Assembly (NCBI GenBank): GCA_023256475.1
Contig: JAGDXP010000024.1
Span: 267 to 64,266 of the forward strand
Direction of reading: 5' to 3'
Source of the DNA: Thermoplasmata archaeon
GTDB taxonomy: Archaea > Thermoplasmatota > Thermoplasmata > Thermoplasmatales > GCA-001856825
Length of the DNA stretch: 64,000 nucleotides
Positions 9,731 to 19,360 of the stretch are shown one piece after another (positions within the stretch are counted from its first letter, which is position 1; each line of letters begins with the position of its first letter). A program made the position numbers and the translations under genes. The notes below the pieces were generated by a model, which searched no databases, was not told where the DNA came from, and saw only the letters and a list, made by a program, of their open reading frames with translations.

Positions 9731-9756
9731 TAAATAAAATAGCATAGTTTTATTTA

Positions 9757-10881
9757 TTGAAAATTCATATTCCATCATTGACTGATGAGAAAATCATTAA
9801 TGATTCCATTTTCGGTTCAGTAAGGTTATCAAAACTCGCATCTTCCATTATAGAAACCAGAGAGTTCCAGAGGTTGAATGGAATAAAGCAGCTGGGACTA
9901 ACCTATCTTGTTTTTCCGGGTGCGAATCACACAAGGTTTGAGCACTCCATTGGAACCTATTACCTTGCACAGCAGCTTGGAAGTAAAATAGGACTAAGTG
10001 ATGAAGAAGTTGAAAGAGTTTCCATAGCAGGCTTACTGCATGATGTGGGCCATCCCCCTTATTCTCATTCAGGCGAGGAGGCAATGCAAGATAAGTACGG
10101 AGTAGATCATCTTGGAGTTACGTTAAAGATAATCGAGGGTGAACTTGGTCATGAAATTTCAAATGCCATGAATGATGATTTTAGAGAGTCCATAATCAAT
10201 ATTCTTAAAGGTAAAGCTGGCGTATTGAGCAAGATAGTTTCAGGGCACGGCGATATGGATCAGCTGGATTATCTTTCCAGAGATTCGAAATACACCGGTG
10301 TTGCACTTGGAGTTGTTGATATAACTAGGATAATAAACACCATGGATGTTGAAGACAATCAGCTTTGCGTTGATGAGAAGGGTTTACCTGCTATTGAGGG
10401 GTTAATGATTGCCAGGATGCTCATGTATAGAAGCGTTTATAGGCACAGGATAGCTTTGATAGGATCTGCCCTGATAAATAAGGCACTGGAAAGGATGAAC
10501 ATGGACCTGGAAGAATTGATGGAAATGAATGACTGCGATTTTTTAGCCAGGATGAAGGTAGAAACGCCAGAAATATACGAATCAATTAAATATAGAAAAA
10601 TTCCAAGGGGGTATATTTTAAGAATATCTGAAAAACAATATAGGGAAATTGTTCATGACATGGGAGACCTAATCATAGCTTCAAGATTTTACGCATCACC
10701 ATATAAGCCTCAGGGTTTGAAGATAATTACGAAGAAGGGGCTGGTTGATATTAACCAGGTGTCCGCTGTGCTTTCGTTTTTAGAGAAAGAACTTCACGAT
10801 GAAGCTCTCATTGCTTTTTACAGCGAAAATGAGCCTGAAATCAGAAAATACCTTGAAGGTAGAAATATTGAACCCATGTAA
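9757..10881 (+). CDS. HD-domain phosphohydrolase (dGTPase-like, COG1078-like)
   Basis: FQRLNGIKQLGLTYLVFPGANHTRFEHSIGTYYLA, HDVGHPPYSHSGE. Confidence 0.9.
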   Translation: MKIHIPSLTDEKIINDSIFGSVRLSKLASSIIETREFQRLNGIKQLGLTYLVFPGANHTRFEHSIGTYYLAQQLGSKIGLSDEEVERVSIAGLLHDVGHPPYSHSGEEAMQDKYGVDHLGVTLKIIEGELGHEISNAMNDDFRESIINILKGKAGVLSKIVSGHGDMDQLDYLSRDSKYTGVALGVVDITRIINTMDVEDNQLCVDEKGLPAIEGLMIARMLMYRSVYRHRIALIGSALINKALERMNMDLEELMEMNDCDFLARMKVETPEIYESIKYRKIPRGYILRISEKQYREIVHDMGDLIIASRFYASPYKPQGLKIITKKGLVDINQVSAVLSFLEKELHDEALIAFYSENEPEIRKYLEGRNIEPM

Positions 10882-10891
10882 GTGAGACTCA

Positions 10892-11446
10892 ATGCTAAAA
10901 GCCATTGGTGAAAGATCTAGGGAAATAATAGTTTCGGATAATTTCAATTATTTAAAGGGAGAGGACAAGGTGGTTTATGTTTGCTTCCTCCCTGAAATCA
11001 CCGGAGAGGAGGAGAACTTCCTCATAAAAAATAAGAATAATTTCATTATTTTTATATTCCCCATGGGGGATCCTTCGCTTTCAAAGGTTAGGGAAAGTCA
11101 GGAGATATTAAATAGGATATCCAGAAGGGATTCCTACCTGGTCCTTCGTGAGGATGTAATAAACAGATTTCCATACTTCAGCCTGAAGAAAATAGTTGAA
11201 ACCAGGAATCATCTCATATACCTATTCCATGAAGCCTTCCTGGCTGATTATGATCATCTCATTGGCAAGGTTTTGAAAGGAATAGGCTATGGCAGCATCA
11301 GGTATTCGCCCGATCAAGCTTTGGAGGATGCAAGGAGAACTCCGTGGTACGTCCCTGGGAATGAGATTGTATATTCCTTTTCGAAATACAACATCGGTCT
11401 CAACATTGGAATAGATTTGAATGAAATAATGGTTGTAACTTACTGA
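10892..11446 (+). CDS. Hypothetical protein
   Basis: ORF follows the HD protein with a 10-nt gap. No recognised motif. Confidence 0.65.
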   Translation: MLKAIGERSREIIVSDNFNYLKGEDKVVYVCFLPEITGEEENFLIKNKNNFIIFIFPMGDPSLSKVRESQEILNRISRRDSYLVLREDVINRFPYFSLKKIVETRNHLIYLFHEAFLADYDHLIGKVLKGIGYGSIRYSPDQALEDARRTPWYVPGNEIVYSFSKYNIGLNIGIDLNEIMVVTY

Positions 11447-11529
11447 AATTTTGAAATTGTTCCTGTGAATTTTTATTTCTCTCCCTTAAATATTCGAAAC
11501 TTCAATTCATCTTGAAATAACCATCGGAA

Positions 11530-11830
11530 AAAGTTTAGAAAACAATGGGTCAGTCAGCTACGCCTCACTAAAGCTTCGGAGCTTGTTGCTGGTCTCCCCT
11601 CACCCTTGAGTGGAGATTCATGCAACCGCAACGATTGGTTGGCTGACGTTCCCTTGCTGGGGAAGGAGGTTGTCCATTGCCCCTTTCTGGCATGGCTCCA
11701 CAGCCTATTTCCAGCAGAGGGCTTGAGGCAGTATATCCCTTCTCCTTGCGGAAGACATGTAACTGGAACCGATGTCCATAATGCCCATCTTCAACCGTTT
11801 TTTCTTCGCAAAGCATAAGTGCGTTACCAT
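11530..11830 (-). mobile_element. Possible remnant of an IS200/IS605-type 3' region
   Basis: GC-richer block with open minus-strand reading but no intact domain. Resembles the 3' tail of IS605-like tnpB elements. Confidence 0.25.
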
Positions 11831-11989
11831 CTCAGGTGTGGGCATCAATATTAAATCAGAAAAGATGGCATTCTAAAAAGATCTTCCATTGAGGAAGTGC
11901 GTGTATCTCTTCTCTGAAAGTCGGAGTCTTAATGCTTCCACAGATCCCTGACTTTTCCGATAATATATACACGACATACATGTAATACA

Positions 11990-12830
11990 CAAGGTCAATC
12001 AACAGAATACTGAAGGAAGAGACTGATAGAAAAGTACTACTACAGGGTGGAAGGATACAAGGAAGGGAAAAGGTGACGCAGAGGGTTTTCAAATACCTTG
12101 GCATGAATCCAAACCGCATCACAATGAACGTAGATGCTGGAACCACAGCAAACATCTCTTCCATAACACTACACATACCATCACAGGCCAAGGTTGCAAG
12201 AATGCTCATGAGGGCTGGCATTCAAGTAAGGAGAAAGCGAGGAACTGTATCTATTATCTATGACCACCTTTTTAAGAGGCATATCACCAGGATCGAATGA
12301 AAGGACTATAGATCTCGGGCCTGTAAAATCATGCCCTATATGCGGCTCTCCAACCGTTATCAAGAAAACAGTAAACAGGATGGTCAAGACAGTCTCAGGC
12401 ATCGTAGTCGTGGGAGAGCACATATCCTCATGTCCCATACACAGGAAAAATCTGAGGCCTAAAAGAATGATGTCATAGCGCACATCATACGGTTCTTATT
12501 TTGTAGTGCGCAAAGGTATGTTAAGGTGCTTTCACCACAAACAGGGGAAGGAGATCATAAGGGAACTTAGGTCGAAGGGACTCAGTTTCAGGAAGATGGT
12601 AGATGATTTCAGGGAGCCGTATTCGGTGGATATCCCCTATGCTACCCCACAGCAATACTTCAAGTAGACACTACAGAAAAATGCTAACGGATATCAGATC
12701 GGGAATGAATCGAGCATATGCGAAACGAAGCCTTTCAATGGAATACAACTTGGCACAAGTCAGGAGGCAAGCAAAACTCAAACTCATACTGGGGATGCTC
12801 AGGGACTAAATACGGAGATAGGTTAAATCA
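11990..12830 (+). pseudogene. Frameshifted transposase-like gene with zinc-finger (CPICG...CPIH)
   Basis: Consecutive fragments in three frames: ...GREKVTQRVFKYLGMNPNRITMNVDAGTTANISS... (12073-12300), ...LGPVKSCPICGSPTVIKKTVNRMVKTVSGIVVVGEHISSCPIHRK (12260-12478), RCFHHKQGKEIIRELRSKGLSFRKMVDDFREPYSVDIPYATPQQYFK (from 12534). Confidence 0.55.
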
Positions 12831-13498
12831 GTTCACAAGGTTATCTATCCTGGATTCGAGAATGAAGACCTGAGAAAGGATCCATTGCACGATAGATTAC
12901 CTTAGAGAATATAAAGAAATGACACCTGAGCAAAGATTCGAACAGAATTTAAAATCGGTAAATCGGGCACGCAAGTATATGAATTGGAGCATCACATATA
13001 GCTCTGTTAATGCTCCTGTTTCGTTGGATAGCATTCTTAATTCTGAAGTATGGCTTCATAAGCTAATGCTCCTGACTCTTATAACAATATATATTATTAT
13101 GTGGACAGTCCCGGGAACATTTTTTATCTTGCCTCTACCCTTATTGTTGAGGGCTATGCTCACCATAATTATCCATCAGGTCCCCTGTTATCGTAATGTA
13201 TATCAGTACATGGCAGTTTGAAACATTTTCAATTTCATGTCTTATGACCTTGTATAATCCGTAATCTTTAATAATTTAACATCTGGGATAACAAAGACAC
13301 TCAGTTAAGAGATAATATGCATAACACCGGTATACAATTTGTCAGTCATTTTCAGTTCTCCGATACAGCTTAGCTTGCTAACAATATACAAGCATTCTTG
13401 TTTGTGGAATTAGGATAGTTGAAAGGAAATGGGATAGGTGGTATGCCTAAACCGGTCAATTTTATCATCATTTTGAGGTGGGAAGTTGAAGTAGTTGT

Positions 13499-14269
13499 TC
13501 ATCTCAGTCTGCTGATATCTCCAAGAAATAATTCAGGTGCTGGATAAGTTGGAACAGAGGATGCGCCAGAAGAGGATAAATATTTGCCCTCAACGTAATT
13601 TATTACCTGCGATATGTTGCTAGCCTCGCTTACTACTTGGTCATGGAAGGCATTTTGTGACTTGGAGAGATTGTAACACTGGCTCCAGCTCATGTTGGAT
13701 AATGGGTATGGAGAGACGGCCGAACCTATATGCAGGTACATCCCCCCTATGAGGAGGAATGGGATTGAACCGCTTGGATCGTATTCTCTGAAGAGCTGGC
13801 TTTCTGTAGAGTTAAGTGATTGAAGCTTCTGATCCCAAGAAGTGCTTGTAAGCTCCACTTCCACAAAGGAAACCTGACTGCTCTCCAAGGTGGCATTGGC
13901 GAAAGTATATCCCGGAACCTTTGGAATCGAATCGGTGGCATTGGAAATCACTGGGGAAAGACCGTTCCACGTACCATACTGAGCAAGAGCATAAACAATA
14001 CTCCAGCTCTCGGCAGCACAAAAGGGGCAAGCTTCTGCACCTATGAACAAAATTACAATTCGGCCGCTTTCTGTTAGAATGGAATTGGATACAAGGATGA
14101 AATCCCCTATGGCTTTCTCATTTTGAATTGAATTGGATGAGCTCTCACTTTGAACGATAGTTATAAATGCAGCTACAGTGATTACTATAATTGCAGTTAG
14201 TACAATGGCTTTCTTCCACTCTGTTCTGTTTTGCACCTTCTTACCCTTCAATTTCGATTGATTTTTCAT
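13499..14269 (-). CDS. DUF929-family, membrane-anchored thioredoxin-fold-like protein
   Basis: N-terminal TM, then 'IVILFIGAEACPFCAAESWSIVYALAQYGTWNGL', a CxxC active-site-like motif in DUF929 context. Confidence 0.75.
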   Translation of the reverse strand: MKNQSKLKGKKVQNRTEWKKAIVLTAIIVITVAAFITIVQSESSSNSIQNEKAIGDFILVSNSILTESGRIVILFIGAEACPFCAAESWSIVYALAQYGTWNGLSPVISNATDSIPKVPGYTFANATLESSQVSFVEVELTSTSWDQKLQSLNSTESQLFREYDPSGSIPFLLIGGMYLHIGSAVSPYPLSNMSWSQCYNLSKSQNAFHDQVVSEASNISQVINYVEGKYLSSSGASSVPTYPAPELFLGDISRLR

Positions 14270-14296
14270 TTTAGCACCCTACTTGATCACTAGGAA

Positions 14297-14905
14297 TTAT
14301 GAGTCTCGATTTCTTGGATATTCATTCCTGTACCCAAAGTATACAAGTAGGAGAGTCCCACCGACAACTAACGCTAACAAGAGCATTATCCCTAATATTA
14401 TAGAGACCTGCATATCCTGCATATTCCTGATGGAACTGTTGGAATAAAAATTGAGGAACCATAATATCGAAACATTACTGTATCCGAAAACTGTTGAGTT
14501 TCCACCGTCTACCAGAAAGCTTGTTCCGTTCAGGTCACACGTATATCCCCTTACTGGATTTAGATGCCATGAATAAGGGGTCGATGAATTCGGCAAATAG
14601 AAAACGATGAGATCGTTATTTGATTCATGGGTTATTGAGGTATTATTTGAACTGGACGTGATTGTAATTGACCAGATGGTTCCGTTGGGAAGACCTTGTT
14701 CTACAAACATCTGTCCGTAAAGTCTAGCACTGATAGATGGTGGGTAGGTAGCTTGTCCAGGAGCCTCTACCGTAATTTGGCTATCAGTCGAGATCATAAA
14801 ACCTGAGAAGGAGGCAACCGGGCTAAGTATCCCAAGTATTATAAGCATTGTACAAAGTATTGAAAAAAATTTGGTACGAAAATAGTATATCTCCATTCTA
14901 GCCAC
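14297..14905 (-). CDS. Surface-exposed protein with a GLPxGTxW (PEGA-like) domain and C-terminal TM
   Basis: Signal-like N-terminus, 'MFVEQGLPNGTIWSITI' domain, C-terminal hydrophobic helix 'VSIILGIMLLLALVVGGTLLLVYFG'. Confidence 0.6.
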   Translation of the reverse strand: MARMEIYYFRTKFFSILCTMLIILGILSPVASFSGFMISTDSQITVEAPGQATYPPSISARLYGQMFVEQGLPNGTIWSITITSSSNNTSITHESNNDLIVFYLPNSSTPYSWHLNPVRGYTCDLNGTSFLVDGGNSTVFGYSNVSILWFLNFYSNSSIRNMQDMQVSIILGIMLLLALVVGGTLLLVYFGYRNEYPRNRDS

Positions 14906-14908
14906 CTC

Positions 14909-15808
14909 TTAGCAAGCACTATACCTAAATGCAAAGCCTGGATTAGCTTGTCCACTAAGAGGTGAGTACTCCCAGGTACCATAAACGCCGTTTGTTATTG
15001 TGTATGTGTAAACCGTAGATTTAGAGCTCCCTTGTGTGATTGTTAGCTCTCCGGAAACGTCATAGTTTGGTATAGTTATGAAACCTTCGATCCAGTTTGA
15101 TGCACTAACGGTTATAGTTTCCCCGTAACCTACATTGCAGTTTGCAAAGTAACCGTATAATGCACTAGAGTTAAAGTCCAGCAAGCCAAATATGACTGAA
15201 GGATAGGAAATATGATTATGATAGAACACCATATTAAAAGAGGTGGGGACTTTATTATCCACTTGGCTTCCAGGAGGCAGAAGTTGATCTATCTGTACAG
15301 CATTTCCGTTGAACCATGCTGAGGTTATCCTCGCTGTATAAGAGGCCCTGCAAGGGTTATTATTTCCAATTCCTATTTTCCATACTGTTGTGAGCTTGTA
15401 AGTAGTCCAGTTGGCAAGTTCAAAAAGCCCTACCACAGCGCCATTTGAAGCTGATATTGAATCAGTTAACCATTTCGTCGTGGTAGAAGTAAGGGGAAAA
15501 TCTGCCGTGAATTCAAAGGAAAATGATCCCCAGGACCTGACGCTACTTGAACCCGTTGAATTTCCACCATAAGGAGATGTGAGTAGTAACACCGGTGTCC
15601 ACAGTGTCTGGGGTGGACCTACCTGGCTCATTTCGCAATATTCGTAATGTCCGTCAAAACTGGGAGAAACTGCTGCAAGAGGAAAAAACATATTAGACAT
15701 TGCTATTACCAAGACTATAATTGGTATGATAATAAAAAAGAAAGTAATCCTTTTAAAAGTCTTCGGTTTTTCTTCAATTTTAGATACCGTAGACTTTTTT
15801 AGTTTCAC
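14909..15808 (-). CDS. Secreted/membrane-anchored protein of unknown function, four extracellular cysteines
   Basis: N-terminal TM 'FFFIIIPIIVLVIAMSNMFFPLAAV', Thr/Ser/Asn-rich ectodomain, Cys in EYCEM, NPCRA, ANCNV and terminal SAC. Confidence 0.6.
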   Translation of the reverse strand: MKLKKSTVSKIEEKPKTFKRITFFFIIIPIIVLVIAMSNMFFPLAAVSPSFDGHYEYCEMSQVGPPQTLWTPVLLLTSPYGGNSTGSSSVRSWGSFSFEFTADFPLTSTTTKWLTDSISASNGAVVGLFELANWTTYKLTTVWKIGIGNNNPCRASYTARITSAWFNGNAVQIDQLLPPGSQVDNKVPTSFNMVFYHNHISYPSVIFGLLDFNSSALYGYFANCNVGYGETITVSASNWIEGFITIPNYDVSGELTITQGSSKSTVYTYTITNGVYGTWEYSPLSGQANPGFAFRYSAC

Positions 15809-15852
15809 ATATATTTAATTTATGCTCTTATTAAACTCTTTTGTCCACTATG

Positions 15853-16194
15853 TCACAGGATATGCGTAAATCCCGGATACCTTGTGCTGAAGAACATTCC
15901 ACTCAACTCATCACTGCATTTAAAAAATCCATTAAGAACTCCACGAGAATACCGATATTCTAGTTCTGCCACCCTCAGATAAACGATCTTGAGTGCTGAT
16001 TTCCCTTTCAGAATGAAATCCATTGCCTTTATATGTCTTCTCACCTCCTTGGTCATTCTTTCAATGATGTTCCTGCTTTGTATTGAACTTCTTATTGCCT
16101 GGGGATACTGGAAGTAGGTGAACAGATGGTTCATCTTATTCTCCGGGTTGTATAACTGCCCCGGATATTCCTTTCTCCACTGAGCCATTAACAT
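15853..16194 (-). pseudogene. Truncated IS256-family transposase (C-terminal part)
   Basis: 'IRSSIQSRNIIERMTKEVRRHIKAMDFILKGKSALKIVYLRVAELEYRY' matches the IS256 C-terminal pattern. N-terminal catalytic part missing. Confidence 0.75.
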
Positions 16195-16211
16195 GCTGGC
16201 CTGGCCAGCAT
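16193..16211. repeat. 19-bp interrupted palindrome at an IS-fragment junction
   Basis: ATGCTGGCC-T-GGCCAGCAT, 9-bp perfect arms. Confidence 0.8.
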
Positions 16212-16229
16212 ATCCCCCTAGTGTAAGGC

Positions 16230-16472
16230 ATGAACACCCTCTTTATCTCCCCTATATCTGCAATTTATCTGATTCACTCACCTATGACTCAAACTTCCCT
16301 GAAGAGTGTATGGTACAGAGCTGGAAGTCCGGTCACTGAATACCTTTCTAATTTCATCAAACGCAGGAATGAGCGGCTGCTCCGATTTATTGTAGATCCT
16401 AACGTGGAACCGACAAACAACATGGCTGAAAGAGCATTTAGACCTCCAGTGATAGATAGGAAGGCCTCTTGA
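16230..16472 (+). pseudogene. IS66-family-like transposase C-terminal fragment
   Basis: 'RNERLLRFIVDPNVEPTNNMAERAFRPPVIDRKAS' matches the IS66-like DPxVxPTNNxAERAxRPxVIxRK motif. Confidence 0.75.
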
Positions 16473-16697
16473 GGTAAAAGATCACCATGTGGATCACTTA
16501 CTATTCATTTAGGTTGATGTGCACGCACAACTGATCAGTAATCATTGAGGGAAGTCCGTGTATCTAATCGCTAAAGATGTTTAAATTTACAACTTCCTCC
16601 CAAACCCCTAACTTTTCTAAAATTTTACTAGAGACTAGACCCTAAAGGCTCTGCATCAATGACATAAAATAAATTAATCAATAACTCCTTTACATGC

Positions 16698-17774
16698 ATG
16701 AATATTGAAAAATTATTCGATCTTGTGGGAAATGCTGAAGGAATTTTGATTTACAATGGTGGGGAGACCAATTCAGATCCTTCATTCTTTTATTTCACAC
16801 AGTTGACCAGAGGACTTTTTGAAGGTTCATACGTCTATCTTACAAGAAAAAATCTAACTGTAATAACAAGCCGCCTTGAAGAGCAAACTGCCAGGGCAGA
16901 GGGACTCGATGTTATTGTATTTGAGAATTCAAACAATTTGAAAGAAATTTTGAAGGAAATTACATCTGGTGTAACATTTCTGGGCATAAATTATGACGGA
17001 TTGACCCATAAGGACTTCCTCAACCTCAAGGATGTTCTGCCCGATAAGGAGTTCATAGACGTAGGAGATTATATAATGGAACTGCGGCAAATAAAATCGG
17101 AAAGGGAGATTTCAAAAATACAGGAAGCCTCTAAGATAGTTTCGGAAGTAGCCGATATGATCCCTGATATGCTCAAGGAGGGAATAACTGAAAATGAACT
17201 TGCCGCAGAGGTTAATTATCAAATGATGAGGCATGGCGCATCCTCGCCATCCTTTGATACAATAGCAGCCTTCGGGCCTGATACTGCTGAGCCACACTTT
17301 ACTGGTGGCAATAGAAAGCTCAAGAAGGGGGAAGTGGTTCTGGTGGATTTCGGAGCAAAATACCAGAGATACTGCTCAGACTTGACCAGAACATACTTCT
17401 TTGGAAAGCCACCCGAAGAAATGATTGAAATATATAATACCGTACTTGAGGCCCAGAAGGAAGGCATAAAGGCCATAAAGGAGGGAGTCAATGGGAAGGA
17501 TGTGGATAGGGCTGCAAGGAAAGTTATTGATTCAACAAAGTACAAGGGGAGGTTCATTCACTCATTGGGCCATGGACTTGGATTGAATGTTCATGACCAT
17601 TCAGCCCTAGGACCCAGCTACGACTTCGTGCTGAAAGAAAACATGGTTGTGACTGTAGAGCCTGGAATATACATTCCCGATTTTGGGGGCGTAAGGATAG
17701 AAGATGATGTTGTGGTAAAGAAGACTGGATCTCAAATTTTGACCAAAGCTAAAAAGGAACTAATAATTGTATGA
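16698..17774 (+). CDS. pepQ: Xaa-Pro dipeptidase / M24 aminopeptidase
   Basis: M24 motifs: VDFGAKYQRYCSDLTRT, HSLGHGLGLNVHD, MVVTVEPGIYIPDFGGVRIEDDV. Confidence 0.92.
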   Translation: MNIEKLFDLVGNAEGILIYNGGETNSDPSFFYFTQLTRGLFEGSYVYLTRKNLTVITSRLEEQTARAEGLDVIVFENSNNLKEILKEITSGVTFLGINYDGLTHKDFLNLKDVLPDKEFIDVGDYIMELRQIKSEREISKIQEASKIVSEVADMIPDMLKEGITENELAAEVNYQMMRHGASSPSFDTIAAFGPDTAEPHFTGGNRKLKKGEVVLVDFGAKYQRYCSDLTRTYFFGKPPEEMIEIYNTVLEAQKEGIKAIKEGVNGKDVDRAARKVIDSTKYKGRFIHSLGHGLGLNVHDHSALGPSYDFVLKENMVVTVEPGIYIPDFGGVRIEDDVVVKKTGSQILTKAKKELIIV

Positions 17775-18775
17775 ACGAGGACAACTTATTTAATTATCCA
17801 TTTTTGAGGTCACTGGCGAGGGATTACTACCCTGAATTGAAGAGCAGCCTAGAAGAGTTCCTGGAAAACAACCAGGAATTTCTGGAGAAGGCAGCACATA
17901 TAATAAACAGAATACTTGAGAATAGAAATGTTGATCTTGTTGAGATAGGTTCACCCAGAGAGAGGGTTCTCCTTTACATATCCGCTAAGATGCTTCTTAC
18001 CTATATGGGGGATTATTTTGTTTCAGCACGCTATGCTCTCTGGGAAAGGAGGAACCTATACGAAGCCATGAAGAATGAGGAATTTGAGGTCCTTACGGAG
18101 ATATCAAAGGAACTTGGAATTGAACTGCAATTGCAGGATGATAACTACGCCTTACCCATTTCATCCTTCCTGAAGTATTCAACTGTCTTCAACGACAAGG
18201 ATCTCAACCTTTGCAACCAATTGATTAAAAATGGCGCAGTTCTTGTAAATCTTGATGTTCTGAGGAAAATAATAAGGGAAGCATTCTACTCACAGTTTCT
18301 GGACGATGTTTCTAAGCCAGTTGAATTTCCAGATGAAATAGCCGAAATACTCGAAAAGTACTCCAAACCAATCATAGCCTCAAGCATTGAAATTAGGAAG
18401 GAGTTGTCTGACCTGGGTCCTAGGAACGTAAAGGCGTTCCCACCCTGCATGGTAAAGATACTTGATGATGTCTCGAAAAATGCAAATCTATCGCACGCTG
18501 CCAGATTTTACATGGTAACATTCCTGCACAAAGTAGGGTACGAAAACGATGAAATAATTAAGATGTTCGGAAAGGTTCCAGACTTTGCTGAAAAAATAAC
18601 AAAATATCAGGTGGAGCACATCACTGGAAAGGGACGCGGGAGGGAATACCAGGTTCCTTCATGCCAAACTCTTGGATCCTTGGGGCTGTGCTACAAGGAA
18701 TCCGATGAGCTTTGCATGAGCGGTAAGATCAAGCATCCTCTACAATATTATAGAATTAAGAATTCTGGAAAATGA
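17771..18775 (+). CDS. priL: DNA primase large subunit
   Basis: PriL-like helical domain plus FPPCM...C-terminal Fe-S cysteines (CQTLGSLGLC...C). Confidence 0.85.
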   Translation: MNEDNLFNYPFLRSLARDYYPELKSSLEEFLENNQEFLEKAAHIINRILENRNVDLVEIGSPRERVLLYISAKMLLTYMGDYFVSARYALWERRNLYEAMKNEEFEVLTEISKELGIELQLQDDNYALPISSFLKYSTVFNDKDLNLCNQLIKNGAVLVNLDVLRKIIREAFYSQFLDDVSKPVEFPDEIAEILEKYSKPIIASSIEIRKELSDLGPRNVKAFPPCMVKILDDVSKNANLSHAARFYMVTFLHKVGYENDEIIKMFGKVPDFAEKITKYQVEHITGKGRGREYQVPSCQTLGSLGLCYKESDELCMSGKIKHPLQYYRIKNSGK

Positions 18776-19360
18776 TTAAATTGATTTTACAACCTTATAG
18801 GACCTGTACACTGAGTTCAACAGCCCAGCTATTCCAATGAATAAAAGTACCCAGCTCAATATGTAGTAATTAAATATCCTCCCTGTGAATAATTGAATGA
18901 TCAATCCAAGCATGAATATAACTAGGCGGTCAGCCCTTCCTGGAAATCCACCGTAGAACCTGCCCAATCCAACTGCCTGTGCCTGCGTCCCAACATAGCT
19001 GGTCATAAAGGTTCCAGCCAATGCAATCAAACCGAACATCACGTTACCGTAGATTGATATGGAAATGCCCAATATGATAAAGAAATCCGAATATCTATCG
19101 AACAAATGGTCCAGGAAATCGCCCAGCTTTGATGTTTTATTGGCTATCCTTGCAATTGCCCCATCCAATGCATCAAAAAATGAAGAGAGGAGCAACAATA
19201 ACAGCGAAATTAACAACATTGAATAGGACATTGTCAGTACGAAGAACATTGAAAAAACTAGTGAAAGGGATGTAATAGCATTTGGATTGATCTTAGACAT
19301 TCTCGATGCTATGGGGTTTATAAATTTTGAAGCCAGTCCCCTTCCCTTATCTAATACCAA
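18776..19360 (-). CDS. CDP-alcohol phosphatidyltransferase (archaetidylinositol phosphate synthase-like)
   Basis: DALDGAIARIANKTSKLGDFLDHLFDRYSD matches the D-x2-DG-x2-AR-x8-G-x3-D-x3-D motif. Confidence 0.9.
   Translation of the reverse strand: MVLDKGRGLASKFINPIASRMSKINPNAITSLSLVFSMFFVLTMSYSMLLISLLLLLLSSFFDALDGAIARIANKTSKLGDFLDHLFDRYSDFFIILGISISIYGNVMFGLIALAGTFMTSYVGTQAQAVGLGRFYGGFPGRADRLVIFMLGLIIQLFTGRIFNYYILSWVLLFIGIAGLLNSVYRSYKVVKSI

Noticed and set aside
9430-9778. ORFs on both strands over 9430-9778
   Set aside because: They overlap the SRP RNA gene. Open frames arise from its high GC content.
11606-11818. Possible tnpB/omega-RNA locus
   Set aside because: No RuvC or zinc-finger residues of TnpB are readable, so only a low-confidence remnant is listed.
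12919-13221. 100-aa ORF with hydrophobic C-terminus
   Set aside because: It lies in the decayed transposon zone with no recognisable motif. Coding status cannot be supported.
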